A DNA stretch of 64,000 nt from Drosophila persimilis (Eukaryota; Arthropoda; Insecta; Diptera; Drosophilidae). Of this stretch, positions 45,272 through 58,272 are shown piece by piece. The stretch's first letter is position 1. Every line of letters begins with the position of its first letter. Made by a program: the position numbers and the translations under genes. The notes under the pieces were generated by a model. That model saw only the letters and a program-made list of their open reading frames with translations, did no database searches and had not been told where the DNA came from. The DNA lies in the NCBI RefSeq assembly GCF_003286085.1, contig NW_020825313.1:1178001-1242000 (forward strand). Reading direction: 5' to 3'.

Positions 45272-48200
45272 CCCCCAACGTTTGTTATTAGCCTGTCCCT
45301 AGGCGATTACCCTCGGGTATAGTGACGGGGTGTCAAGTGCGGTGGTTGAGGTTGGTTCCTCTTCTGCTTCTATTATAGGGTTAATACACTTAACCGTGAC
45401 GCTTTTAGGAGTTTTCTTAAACTTAACAGCTACATAACTTAGTAGTACTAATATAATTATGACAAATGAAATTAGTAGACTTATTTGTAATAGGTTACTA
45501 TATTTGGTGTATTGCATAATTATTTCATTAGTTTGGACATACGACAGTGGTTTTATTTTAGTTATGTTGTTGTTGACATAAACATTCTGGGCAAAATCTA
45601 ACATTGTGTTTGATATTGTAAATTCATTTAATTGGATTGAACAGTTGTAGATTGTTATAATGGTATTTCCTTCCGCTATGATTTCTTGGTTTACACAATT
45701 CTGGTTTAGCGTTGTTTTTGGAAGATTCCATGTGATTAGTATATTGGGTTCAATAAAGTTTATTTGAAAGTTTTGAAAAGTTTTGGAATATGGACATTTA
45801 GTGGGAGTTTGCATTAAAATTCCTTTTATACAACTGTCATTGGTTTTCAATCTAGTTTCTTTAACAAATACTTCTTCATTTTTTATGTAGTACTTGTCGT
45901 ATGTCATATCTGTTAACATGTTATTTAATTCGTCTGGATACGGAACGATTTTATAGATTGGTACTTTTGTAATGTCTTTGGGAATGTTGGAAATTATTAG
46001 AATTTCGCTGGTATCGGATTTTAGCCATGTGGAGGTTTTTATATTTAGTATTTTCTCAGAATTTATTTGTTCCAGGTAGTCTTGTTTTAATAATTTTGGA
46101 TTAAATATACCGAGCCTAGTTAATTGCATACCTAGTTCTATATCTTCGATATATTCTGTGAAAGGTTGTAGATTGAATATCAAAATTTCTATTTGCTGAT
46201 TCCATTAACTTCCTCGGTTTCTCTGGAATTATTATATTTGCTTGTATTAGATTTCTTCTTTTTCTTGAATTTTGATTTATAATGAGTTATTTTCCTACCC
46301 CTATTCTTTTCTTCATAATGTTTTTCGTCTACCTGTCTAATTTCGCCCGTCCTTTTGAAAGGATTTGTTACCTTAGACTTAACTAGAGGTGATAGTTTAT
46401 AGCGGGTATCTACTTCATACTCTATGCGGTTTTTATTTAATTGAGTGATTTTATTCACTTTATTTAGTTGCGTGTCATAATCAGGTGAGCCTGCATAAAT
46501 GAATATATCAGCTGGTGTCCTATTTGTGGTATTATGTTTGGTTTTATGATTATAAGTATAAAGAATTAATTCAAACTTCGTGAATCTATCTTCTGGGTTA
46601 TCCTCGCTGGATATTATTCTTAATTTTTCATTTACTGTTTTATGAAATCTTTCTACGTCAGATATTCCATTTTTGCTGGAAGTGATCTCTATTTTGACGT
46701 TTTGCTGTGCACATAAAAGCTGAATCTTTATCGGCTTTGATTTCAATTGGTTTGCCCATCTCGTTAAAACTTTCATGATGGCTCGTTTTGCTTCTAACCA
46801 GTCACGACTTTTTACTTCTACAAGAGTGGCAAACTTCGAGTATACGTCAATACATGATAGGAACTGTTGGTTACCAACCATATAGAAATCTATGACGTAT
46901 TTCTCTCTGATGTTCAGTATTTCCGGTGTAGTTTCGAATGCCAACTTCGTATTTCTATGCTCTGTTTTGGCAATATTACAAGTAGGATATTCGTTTATGA
47001 TGTTTTGGATTAGTTTTTGATAATCCTGGTAATAGTATTTTCCCCTAAACCAATTGACGGTTTTCTCTATCCCTGGATGGAATAAGCCTTTATGATTCTT
47101 TAATATGGTTTCTTTAAATTCAGCGTAATTCTGAATATCTAGGAGTTTCGTGCTTGATTTAATAGCTTTGGTTATATTGTTAGAATTAATGATTTCTAAA
47201 TAGGATTTTTGGAATGGAGGAAAATCTATTTCGTTATGGAAATATAATGCGCTCTTTTTGGTGCATAGATATTCCTTTATTATATCCTTCGCTAAGGTGT
47301 TAGTCATTTCCTTATACGTGATCTTGATGATTAGCTTGTGAAAATAACGAATTGTTTCTACCTTATCTTCATTGCAATTTATTAGCTCAATTTGCCGATT
47401 GTAATAGTTAATTGGTCTTTCCGTGATAGCAATGTGATTTAGATTGTCTTCCTGTGCGCTATGTACAGTTGCACCAACGCTATTGGAAGCTTCTCCAAGG
47501 AGATTTTCATTAATCTTTACACTTGATAAGGCATCAGCAACATGATTTTCTTTGCCTGGTAGATATTTCATTTTAAAATCAAACTCATTCAGTTTTATTT
47601 TCCACCTTTGTAATTTCATATTTGGCTCCTTGAGGTTGTTCAACCAAATCAAGGGTTTATGATCGCTTTGTATCTCGAATGTTCTACCGAACAGGTATGA
47701 ACGGAAATACTTGGTTGCCCATACGATCGCTAATAATTCCTTTTCGATGGCTGAATAGTTTATTTCATGTTCATTTAGGGTTCTGCTAGCGTAGCAGATC
47801 GGTTTGTGTTCTTGTGACAAAACCGCTCCCAATGATATGTTACTAGCGTCGGTTGTTACCGTGAACATTTTGTCAAAGTCTGGGAACGCAAGGATAGGGT
47901 CTGAGGTGATGAGTACTTTTAGTCTCTCAAATGCCTCGACGTACTTTTCTTCCTTGGGGTCTATGACAGCTCCTTTCTTTAGTTTGAGTGTCATGGGTTT
48001 TGCTATGTTTGCAAAATTAGGAATGAATTTCCTGTAGAACCCGCACAGACCTAAGAATGGCTTTATTTGTTTAGTCGTTTCTGGTATTGGAAATTTGACA
48101 ATGGCAGAGATTTTGCCTGGATTTGGTACTATTCCTTCAGTAGTGACTACATGACCTAGGAATTCAGTTTCCTTTTTCATGAATTCACATTTATCCATTT

Positions 48201-50643
48201 GTAGCTTCAAGTTGGCGTCTCTCAACTTTCCAAATACTCTCCTTAGTGACAACAAGTGTTCTTCCAATGAAGTGGAAAATATAATGATGTCATCTAAGTA
48301 TACAAAGCAATCTTTGAAGATTAACTCTTCTAGCAGATTGTTCATACATCTTTGGAAGGTAGCTGGGGCAGTGGTTAGCCCAAAGGGCATACGAGTGAAC
48401 TCGTAATGTCCATGCTTAGTGGAGAACGCAGTTTTGGGGATTGAGTTAGGTTCCATGGGTATTTGATGGAAACCTTTTGCTAAATCGATTGTCGTAAAAT
48501 ACTGACATTTACCTAGTTTGTCTAGGATTTAATCCATTCTTGGAGTTGGGAATTTGTCCTTAACTGTTATTTCATTTAAACTTCTATAGTCTACTACCAT
48601 TCGATATTTTTGCTTTCCTGAAGCATCTATCTTCTTCGGAATCATAGATATGGGCGAGCAGTAAGGAGAATTCGACTTTCGAATTATTCCCTGCCTGATC
48701 ATATCTTTGATTTGCTGGTTTACCTCCTGATCATGTATCTGGGCATATTTGTATGGTCGTCTTTAGACCGGGTCTTCATGTTGAGTTTTGATCTCGTGCT
48801 TGATTGTACTTGTGAAAGTCAAATTGTCACCTTCTCTGTACTGCACATCCTTAAACTCATATAAGACCTTCTTTAACTCTTCCCTCTCTTCGTCGTTTAA
48901 GTGTTCCAATCTTAATTGATTACATTCCCTTAATTCACTGTCTAGAGCGGAAGCGAAGTATTGCTCTCCCTCTGGAGATGGGTCAAGGCACTAAGTTGCG
49001 ATCTTCTCTTCTTTTGTAGAGGGATCAGTGCACTTCTGTGCGGTCTTGCCGGCTTCAATAGCTTCTCCACTCTGAATGATTGGGTACGACCTAGCTCCTA
49101 GTGTTACAGTATCATTTCTGTAATCGATGACGGCTTTACTTGCCATCAAGTATTCTCTTCCTAATAAAATATCATAATTTTCGGAAAAGTTATGTATGTA
49201 CAACTTTTGTTCGGACGGACATGTTTTGTTCGCATTCCTCATTATACTCTTAGTTAAACGGACAGGTCCATTGATGGTATGGACCGTAAGGTTATCGTCT
49301 TTTATCTCGGAATCTGTATAATTTTCTTTCATGATGTTGATCGATGATCCCGAGTCAGCGATACACCTTAATATTCTTTTATTAATGGTAATGTTTATAT
49401 AGGGTCCTCCTCGGTTTCTTCCGAGGCGGCTTGATGAAAATTTACGTCCATCTTCGTTTGGCCACTCTGGCTCTCCCTCCCTCTTTTAGTAGGTTGGTTG
49501 GGTCCACTCCCACTAGCTTGGTTTTGAGATATTTGCTGATTGAATGGATTCTGAGCCCTACCTTGATTCAAGGAATTTTTGAACTCATTGTATAATCCAG
49601 GATTTTGGGAATTTTGATTTTGATTTGTTCGATTAGTCTGACCTGTTCCAGATGAGCTCTGAGTTTGATTGTGATAGTTAGTAGTATTATAATTTGGATA
49701 ATAGTTTCCAACATTCTTTCGATTTGATTGAGACGATTTCGATTGATCTTTATTTGTACCTGAATCTGTTGTACTAGCTTCGTACAATCCTTCTTCTTGT
49801 GCTGCCTTCTTAAGATTAGACAATGTGGTAATATCTTTTCTTGCTAAGGTCATGAACATTCTGTCAGGAAGTTTTCGAGTAATGACATCTTTAATTGTGT
49901 TGTTCAAAGCGTTTTTATAAATGACATTATTTTCTGGTATGTTTTCTAAGTTTAGCTTATTGTTTATTAATAATGCTTTTATCTCTAATTCTTCTATAAA
50001 CTTACGAAGACTGCCGTTGAATCTGGTGGTGTATAGTTGTCGTAAGAGTTCTTCATATGGTGTGTGATTTTTGAACTCGTTGATCAGCGCCGTCTTCAGT
50101 TCGAGCCACGTGTTGGGTTGTATCATTTGCGATATGCGTTGTGCCTCTCCTGACAGTTGGATCTCGGTCGCTCCAAATAGGATCCTTTGTTGGCGAAGAT
50201 CTTCAGTTGGATATAATCCGCATACATATTCGATTCGTTTGATAAATGAGCTTAGCTGTCCAGATGAACCGTCATAGGCAGGTATTTGTCTGATCGACAG
50301 CAGTGCCTGGTTCAAGTGGATTTCGCTCAATGATAGTGGTGGTAACGCCATGTTGTTGGTGTTGATTGGGTTTTGTTTTGTTTTCAGTAGTTTTGAACTT
50401 TATTTTGCTTCACTTGTAAGTTTTTTGATTTTGTATTTAGTGTTTCACTGTTCTTGGTGGATCACTATCTCCGCTTACTTCAGTTCACTTAATTTTAGTT
50501 TTGCAAATCGTATGTGCTCGTAACACATAGGTTCTTTGGCGGATTTCACAATTTTATTAACGATTCCGGGATTACGTGATCACAGTAATTAGAAATTACA
50601 CAAGCTGACCATTACCGAAATATAGGAGTTAATTTTAAACGAA

Positions 50644-50660
50644 ATCCTACCGACTGCGCC
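50644..50660 (-). other. tRNA-Ser-type primer-binding site
   Basis: Minus strand GGCGCAGTCGGTAGGAT follows the last T of the 5' LTR. This is the site used by the 17.6/297/Idefix/Tirant group. Confidence 0.8.
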
Positions 50661-51255
50661 AGTTAAATATCCGCAACTCAATTTTAAAATTTTTAAAAAA
50701 GACTTTTATTTTACAACTTAAATATCTTTATGTCACAAGATTTAAATGAATTCCCCGACTTGACTTTGGGTCTGCTTGTCTCAAACGGAACTGATCTCTC
50801 TGCTGCTGGCTAGTTTCCATGAGCCCTTCTCTTGGAACTCCCGACTCTGGCTTCGGGCGTAGCTTTCCTCGGCTGCATCTTCGTGTCGGTGGCGTACGTG
50901 CCTGGATCGATATTTGGGGATGCGTCGGCTTTGATGAAAGGCATCCACTGCTGGCGATCGGTGTTGCATTACATGACGGAGCTAGGAATGTGATACTCCT
51001 TGGTTTTATGTCTAGCTTTGATTGGTCCTCATGAGTGGCGTGATTCTAAAGAATCGATTTCTCGAGAGTGGCGTGATTCTAATGTTGATGAAACAATGTG
51101 GTCCATTGTTTATATTATGGGGGGCCCTAGCTTGGAGTATGGGAAGAAACAGTTATTGATTCTTGAGTGGGGTCCTGTTACTTGTGTGGATGGGGTGGAT
51201 GAATTGTACATAAACATAATGTGTATGGGATGTGGGGAATTATGAATATGTCACT
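50661..51255 (-). repeat. 5' LTR of the errantivirus
   Basis: 595 bases, nearly identical to 44677-45271. The primer site (plus-strand ATCCTACCGACTGCGCC) lies directly left of it at 50644-50660. Confidence 0.9.
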
Positions 51256-52276
51256 ATATATACAAATTCCAGACAAAAAGTTTAACTAGGCCGACAAGAT
51301 GCGTCAAAATTGGAACTACTTTGTCAATTCGGGATTATCACTTAAGCTTTCCACCGTCTTAGACTCGACGACTTCGAAATAAAACTCAAAGGAAAAATCA
51401 GTATTGGGATCCAAACAGAAGCAATATTCTGAAATTGTATCGGAGCGATGATAAGTTCGTGCGGAGAAAACTAAAGTCAGCATTAAGCATATACAAACGA
51501 CCAAAGGATGGGATGAGCCAATAGCAGATATTGTTGCAAAAGGGCGTACCCGAAAGTACTAGGTTCTTTCGTCTGTCTGTTATAAAAAGAACACCAGCTT
51601 GAGGTCTTGAGATGGTAGTCGACCCACGATTCTTTACCCACCCTTCAATGATTTCCATTTGTGAGCAGGTTCTTGAAATCCCTATAATTCTGACCCTATC
51701 CCATTACGTCACCATGCACTTGGAAATTATAAGTCTATTCCATATTCATTGCTAACATAACCTCAAAATATTTGTCGGTACTTAAAACTAGGCATTCAAG
51801 CACATAATCAGGACAAACCTAGCAAACACAAATTCTTCCTACCAAATATAAAAAAGTATTTAATTTCAACCCGTAGGCAGTGTAGGTGGATTGAGCTCCA
51901 ATGCATTAACAAAATGCATGGAATGCGAGGAATGCAAGCTTAAAGCGGAATTGTCAACTACGAGAACGAAAAGCTTCGAATGTTTAGAACGCAAGCGTTG
52001 CGCTCTCTTAGCAGCAGCGGCCGGCCGTTGCGCATGTCTTTTGGAATTAAGCGAATACAGGCGCACAGGAGAATATGGAAATTGGGGCACTCAAATCTTC
52101 ATTACAGTGGTCCTTCGCTGAAAGGCGCCTTTCGTTGTGGAGCTGTGGAAACATTGTGAATGTGTGCCCATGTAGGAGGGAGATTGGTGAAAAGAGGTGG
52201 GAATATTCTAGAGGTTTTTTTTTATACTATTACTAATTTTAATTATGTTTTTTTCTTTTGCCAACCAGCAAAATAA

Positions 52277-52396
52277 ATGAAGTTTTGGGAACTTTCACTG
52301 GTAGCGGTGCTATCGAGGCAGGATTGTGACGCGGAGGTAAAGGAAATATACACATTAATAGAAGAGTTCAGAAGGAGCCAAAAAAATGAAAATTAA
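52277..52396 (+). other. 39-codon open frame in tandem unit 1
   Basis: Starts MKFWELSLVAVLSRQDCDAE and ends in a charged helix-like tail. A pyrimidine tract and CAG (TTTTCTTTTGCCAACCAG at about 52251-52268) lie just upstream, like a splice acceptor, and AAAG/GTTAGT-type donor wording occurs at about 52820. It lies opposite to the strand of the LTR element. It is kept unchanged in unit 2, but so is most of the surrounding DNA. Function unknown. Confidence 0.2.
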
Positions 52397-52523
52397 TACC
52401 ATTAAAACTACACTATGCTACAAAATCTTATTCCGGATCCGTAGCGGCTTCTTCTAGGCCTCTGTGCACAGCAACTGCAAGGCGCATGGGGCCTGCGCAT
52501 AGGTTATAGTTGGCGCAAGAGTT

Positions 52524-52826
52524 ATGGTCGGTGGAGGTTATGTAACCGGGCAGATGAAATTTTCTATCGATTTTTCACAGGAGAAAAACTCGGCCCCATA
52601 CCAAGGTCGGCTCACGAAGATTACTCCCATCAAGGGTGGGAGTTTGGTGTGGGCGCAGAACTTTGGAGGAGCTGCGTGGGCTGCCGGTCGTGGCCAGAGC
52701 CATATGGGCGAAACAGAAACAAAAACACGAGGTTTTTCCGACTTTTCCACGGAGACACGGTTGGCAAATAGGCGCCACGCCTCGCCACCAATTGTTTTGC
52801 AAAACCGTGTCATTAAGAAAGGTTAG
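52524..52826 (+). other. 100-codon open frame in tandem unit 1, unrecognised
   Basis: MVGGGYVTGQMKFSIDFSQE at the start, then a Gly/Ala-rich and basic protein. No family is recognised. The equivalent at 61439-61759 in unit 2 is also open. The frame may be incidental. Confidence 0.15.
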
Positions 52827-55209
52827 TTGCCATACAATTTTTCTCGGCGCACGGCTATTAATTTCGACCGATTTTCGAGAAGCACACACAGCATGGGATT
52901 TACGAAGTTTGCTTTAAAATAAATTAAATTAAAGTTAAAAAATATATATTTATAAAAGATTATATAAATTTTGCGTGAATTTTCTCAATGCAAAATTTCG
53001 GTGAAATACTTCCTGACCTTCTCGGAACGAAACAGGCTTTACTCGTAAATTCTATTGAGCAACGTTGCGATCATACGCTTTCTTAATATTGGCATGGATA
53101 TCTTTTCGGATGAGCGCTAGATTGTGCGACATAGATACCGGTACAACGGGTTTTTCGAGCAATTCTTAGTCCTTCAGAAGCTTTTAGTCCGATCCAGAAA
53201 GGATACTTCGGCATACCTGCGCATATCCTTGGGATTACTAATAATAGCGGAAACTAACAGTCTACAGTTATTTTTAGCACCATCATAATATTTTATAAAA
53301 CGCTGGGTTCGTTTTGGGACTTAATGTGGTTCTTCATTCAAAATTATTTGTCACACCTCTAAATACTTATTAGTCCGTTCGTGACACGGTAAAAACCTGC
53401 AACTCCTCTATACGATCATATCCTTTTCCCTTATTTTATGAAAACAAGAAGCCAAACCCTTCTTGTCTCGAGCTATGTCAACAGGCAAGGTTAATTGTGG
53501 TTTTTCGGGGGCATCCGATTTTTATTGGTTGCTCCCTTCTAAAGGTTTTCCGAAGCTCTACGAATATATGGATGGAACTGCGGCTTATAGACATTCGGAG
53601 CTCCACACCCGTGACAAAATATAGATAGGCATCTGCTAGACAATTTTCCCGCACATGTCAAAGCTCCTCACAATTCCAAGAAGTGCGCTTAGCCGTCAAA
53701 CTTTGAATGGCCTCCTCTCCTCCTCCTCTGGATCGCTTTCTGGAAGCGATTCCTTCACGCTGTATACCTGACGACGGTCTACCGGTGGTCTAGGCTTCTC
53801 AGATTTCTGTAACTCTTGCACTAGATTTGCATGCATCTGCACTAATTAAAAAATAATAAATATATTAATATATATATATAGAATATATATAATATCAATT
53901 GACCGACAGAGCTAATGGACTGATAGAAAATTTTGTGACGAGTTTCGAAAGAAACTTTTCCTTTAATATTTCAATTAATTCCTCTTCCTCTATTTCCGTG
54001 CAAAATTTATCTGTTAGACCAGTCACAGCGTCATGAAAAGCTACTTTTTGCTTGCCAGATCGTAAACTCGGAACGATAGTCTTTATATTGTTGTCTAAAA
54101 CCAGCACAAAATTCGGTCCAAACGATGCAATCTACGTGCTTGTGGTATCTCCAATACCAATCGCGTGCTTTGCCAACCATCAAGATGTGCAAATGTTTGC
54201 CAAGGCCGAGAAAATTGCTATCCAAGGTTTCATCTGTTAATACCTTGACGACATCTAAGTCTGAACCTTGGCTTGGAGGGGCTGTCCGTGCATTGGGTGC
54301 TTCCCAAGGGCTGGAGCTCGTAGCGACATTGGCTGATGGAGTTTCCGTCTGTTTGGAGCGATGGCTAGCATCGAGTTCTTTTTGAACGAGTTGGCCTGGT
54401 GGTCCCTTCAGCCGGGACTGAACCTGCAGTTGGAATATGGGTCAATTGGGTACTGTTGCTATTTCCCTCTGATACCTTTCCCGTCTCTGGCTGATCATGT
54501 CTATTTCCCGGGGTCTGTGCTACCTCCAAAGTTTTTGCAAGACTTCGAGGAATAATTCCCGAGGGACCTGGAACCAATGTCCGGCCGCCGCTTGGTTGGA
54601 GAACAATTGCCAACAACTAGTTTCGGTTGAGATAACGTATAAACTCGGCTACAATATGGACAATCATCGTGATGATTGGGAATGAGAACCATTCTTCCAG
54701 ACTTTCTTTATGGAAAATGCAATTGCAAAGGGTAAAACAACACCGCTGAGTGTTGGAAATTTCAGAGCAACAAATGCCAGAAAAGTTTTCCGAATTCGCT
54801 GAGGATTATGTCATAGCGTCATATATTATAAGATTTTTATTGTATTTTGTTTATATTCTAACCAATTTTTCCTCGGCTGACATTTAATTGGTGTTGTTGT
54901 GAAATCCTCGATGCGAAATTTCAATTTTGAGCAGAAATTCTCTGGGGAATCTTTTCGTTTAATAATGTACTACACGATATAGACGATTCGAGATTTTATT
55001 AATTTTTGACTTCAATCCACTTAAAACTTTAATTGTAATCGCGTATAGGGTACAATTTAATGGGTAAAGATAATGACCCATATATATATGGGTGTGCAGA
55101 TAATGATTTTTATCCTCGATAGGCCAACTAATTATTTCGAAATTTATAAAACCCGGCGCAGATATAAAATTGCGATATAAACTTTATTGCTCGAGCTCCA
55201 AATTGCAAG

Positions 55210-55820
55210 TGTAGCTTGCCCTTGTGTAGCCCTTTACATTGCAGCTCCGATCGCGAAGCGCAGCTTCGTACGTGGGTACGCCGACACAACGCGAAGATGA
55301 CAAAGAGCGAGCTTGCAGAGAACGCTTAGCAGGGCAAGCAAGATTTGACAAGCCCAAGATTTTAACAAGCGTTTAACAAGATTTAACAACACCCGTTTGA
55401 GTTACATAAGCATAATTAAAAAACAAAATTTACGGCAGATGGCCAATAATTGGGTGCTTTGGTAAGCAGCTAATCTGCGGTTTTCTGCTCCGAAAAACGG
55501 GTTTAAGCGCGGTCGGCTGCAACTGCTTGATTTTCGATGTGCTTTCGTCGACACTCAAACGAAGACTCTTCTTGGAGATCGGAGACGAGGTTACGCTGCC
55601 CTAGCATGAAACGAAGCCTTTCCCTGCGTGGGTAATCGCAGTTAGAGAGCTCTCTTTGTAGTTTAACCCTTAGAAAAGCGTTCAGGTGACATAATAAGAT
55701 AGATTAGGAGTTGCAAATCCTTGGAACGACGACTAAAGATATTTATTTATTATGGCGCTATTGTTTCTGATTTGCAATGTCTTAGTGTCAATGAACTGGT
55801 TTAAGTATCCACATATAATT
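55210..55820 (-). repeat. LTR-like segment of the tandem gypsy lineage, left piece
   Basis: Begins TGTAGCTTGCCCTTGTG on the plus strand and matches 63212-63797 closely. The rest of the LTR is at 59878-60189, beyond the CR1 insert. Confidence 0.7.
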
Positions 55821-55984
55821 TCGTGGACGTTGACATGCAATGACTGCATCTTTCAAGAGGCGATGCAATTACTGCACCGTCAAGTGGCCCGTGTGATACC
55901 AGCAGAAGGATGTTACGCGAGCATGTAGGAAAGATAGCTGTTAGACTAATATTCGAGGAAGATTAGCACTAAAGTTTCTCAGAG
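55821..55984. other. Short unassigned stretch between LTR piece and CR1
   Basis: About 165 bases absent from the matching place in unit 2 (63796). They could be the very 3' end of the CR1 or an older insertion. Nothing is recognisable. Confidence 0.35.
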
Positions 55985-56037
55985 AACTAGGTATGCATTG
56001 AAAATAAAAATACAAAAACCACTACAATTAGTAATTA

Positions 56038-56652
56038 CTAATAATTAGAAAGGTGTGTAAGGATTAGTAATTTAATAAGAGGAAGATAATTAGTGGTGGA
56101 CATGATATGGTAGAGGGAATTATAATCCGAGCATAAGACCCTAAACGGTTCATGCAAGGAATAATTCGATCTATAAAGTGGAAGGAAAAACGGTGTAAAA
56201 TTTCTTGTAAGTCTAATAGGAATCCTGTAGTTTATGCGGCGCAACCGATCAGGGCTGTCTATGTCACCCCTGATCAAGTTGTGCATAAAAATCACACCAA
56301 GCATTTTTCTACGGTTAACTAAGGATGAGAGGTTTACTAATAGCAGTCTACTAGAGTAAGACGGGAGTCTCACACCTTCATCCCAGTTAAGGCCCTGCAG
56401 AGCAAAAAGTAAAAAGTTTTTCTGTACTGATTCTATACGGTCCTGGTATACTTTGTACTGAGGGCACCATACACAGGATTCTAAGATCGGACGAACAAGC
56501 GAGGCATAGAGAGTCTTTGTTATATGGGGGTCGTAAAATTCCTTTGACCACCTCTTTATAAACCCAATCACGCCCATGGCCTTATTTACCATGGTAGAAA
56601 TGTGTTCGGAAAACTTTAACTTGGGGTCTAACATAATACCCAGATCATCCAC
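56038..56652 (-). pseudogene. CR1 copy B RT C-terminal part
   Basis: Open 204-codon stretch with CR1-specific wording: VDDLGIMLDPKLKFSEHI, IKRWSKEFYDPHITKTLYAS, LVRPILESCVWCPQYK, IESVQKNFLLFALQGLNW and FTPFFLPLYRSNYSLHEPFR. This is the RT thumb and C-terminal domain. It is separated from the YADD part by a frame break at about 56650-56810. Confidence 0.85.
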
Positions 56653-56810
56653 CAGGGTAATTCTCTCAAGAGAACCACCAAATACGGAGCCAACAAGGGG
56701 CTAGAACGAAGAAATGTCATAACTTTGCATTTCGAGGCATTAAGGTGTAACAAGTTTGCACAACACCATGACTGAAAGTTATTGAGATCGGATTACAAGC
56801 GAGAATGAAA

Positions 56811-57416
56811 TTAAATGTCCTTATACTGGATACAGAGTTTAACATCATCCGCATACATAAGTACTCGAGAGTATGTTATCACCGAAGGCATGTTATTAAT
56901 AAAGAGTGTGAAGAGTAAGGGGCCTAGATGGCCCTGTGGTACTCCCGAGGAAACTTTTACTGGTGAAGAGAGTGAGTTTTTGCAGTACCTGAGTACAAAG
57001 CCTGGAACCCCCTCTGGACCCGGTGAAAACACCGGCTTAACTAGTCGAAGATCATGAAGTAAAGAACATTCATTTAACAAGGGACTGAAAATGCCGTTCG
57101 ACCACGGTAAACCGTATGGGTACGGTTGACCAGAGTAGCGTTCCTCAGAATAGGTGGTTTGGAAAAATTGGGCAAAAATATTTGCCGACGTATTACAAAA
57201 TGATAGCGAGGATGGGTGTGCGGACATACTACGCTTACTGTTTACGAAGCAGTAAAACTGTTTAGGGTCTTGAGAAAAACGTATCCTGCATCGAGATAGA
57301 TAGTTCTTATAGCATTGTGCATTAAGAACTACATAGCGAGAGTGAGAAGTAGGAGAACCAACTTCCTGAAATTTTTTATAAAGTCTTGATTTTAAGTTTT
57401 TTAGGCTGGATAACAC
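56811..57416 (-). pseudogene. CR1 copy B linker and RT palm, internally deleted
   Basis: Starts in the linker (LKNLKSRLYKKFQEVGSP, RIRFSQDPKQFYCFVNS), continues to LVKPVFSPGPEGVPGFVLRY, then jumps to VSSGVPQGHLGPLLFTLFI (motif B) and VLMYADDVKLCIQ (motif C near residues 186-198, about 56820-56860). The part holding motif A (TDFSKAFD-type) is missing, a deletion of roughly 400-500 bases compared with copy A. No active RT can be encoded. Confidence 0.82.
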
Positions 57417-58237
57417 TTTGGTAAACCATTGTAAAAAATGTTTGTGCCTTTTATGACATCAGTGCACAAGTACAAAGCGGACGAATCAAAATCCCTAATG
57501 AGATTATTAAGCTTCGTAAGCTCGGCTTTACGAAAGCAACGGATACGTTCAGGTGGCCTGCTCGACCGGATCAATACGGTTGGTCCTATATCTAGCGACA
57601 CTTCGAAAGTAGGATGGTAAGCGTCTTCAGGTATAGTGAGCAGAAGGGCTCGGATTAACAACACTAAGGTCGGATCCGATACAAAGCACAGATCAAGCAA
57701 TCTACCCAAGGACTTTTTCACATGGTTGACTTGAGACAGGCACAGGTCAAGCAAGCCGTCAACAAAGTCATGTCGTGACATGGGCACTAGGTTACTAGAC
57801 TTGTTTTTAAGTGAAGACCAAACAGTTCCTGACAAGTTGAAGTCACCAAGAACTATCATACGATCTTTATCAGATAGCGAGGAAGAAACAGCGGTTAAAG
57901 CGGACAAGTGCTGCTCATAAATTGAAATATCCGAAGAAGGTGGGATATACGAGCAAGTAATGAATATAGCGAAAGCGGGAAGAATCAGTTTTACACACAG
58001 GAATTCCAGTTCCTGTTGAACTTGGACTGTGAAGGGTTCTGACGTGAAGTAAGAGTCCACTGCGAATAGAACCCCTCCTGCACGTCGAGACGAACGGTCC
58101 TTTCTAAAAGTTGTGTACCGACCTGCCAAATCCTCGGAACTAAGAATGTCCGGCTTTAACCAGGTTTCAGTAAACGCAATAACGTGGGAAGCAAATGCAA
58201 CACTATCCCGGAAAAGAATGCTGAGCTTACTACGCAA
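57401..58237 (-). pseudogene. CR1 copy B endonuclease
   Basis: 278 open codons: HVIAFTETWLKPDILSSEDL (catalytic Glu in TETWL), YTTFRKDRSSRRAGGVLFAV, FITCSYIPPSSDISIYEQHL, RMIVLGDFNLSGTVWSSL (Asp/Asn), LGRLLDLCFVSD and EDAYHPTFEV (His). The N-terminal residues with the first Asn (LYQNVRGLRSK, at about 58250-58220) appear just upstream in another frame or behind a stop, so ORF2 is nearly but not fully open at its start. It would nick target DNA. Confidence 0.82.
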
Positions 58238-58272
58238 GCCTCTTACATTCTGATAGGTTACTAAAAGAGAAG

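Larger units (their letters stand above)
44677..51255 (-). mobile_element. 17.6/297-like errantivirus (Ty3/gypsy), both LTRs present
   Basis: Minus-strand element of 6.6 kb. LTRs of 595 bases each (50661-51255 as 5', 44677-45271 as 3') start AGTGACATAT and end AACT. A primer site matching GGCGCAGTCGGTAGGAT (tRNA-Ser type) follows the 5' LTR, and a G-rich tract (GTTGGGGG) precedes the 3' LTR. ATAT flanks both sides, the known target of this group. Parts: gag 49395-50351, protease about 48990-49390, pol (RT, RNase H, integrase) about 46189-48980, env C-terminal part with a membrane segment 45299-46183. Env in this group is made from a spliced RNA. The LTRs differ at about 8 positions (about 1.3%), so the insertion is young, probably well under a million years. 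It is whole in layout but broken in about three to five places. Confidence 0.9.

Noticed and set aside
51891-52121. Cys-rich 76-codon plus-strand frame (and twin at 60825-61055) as a defensin-like gene
   Set aside because: No signal peptide and no fixed Cys spacing of a known family. The twin is explained by the tandem duplication, so conservation is not evidence.
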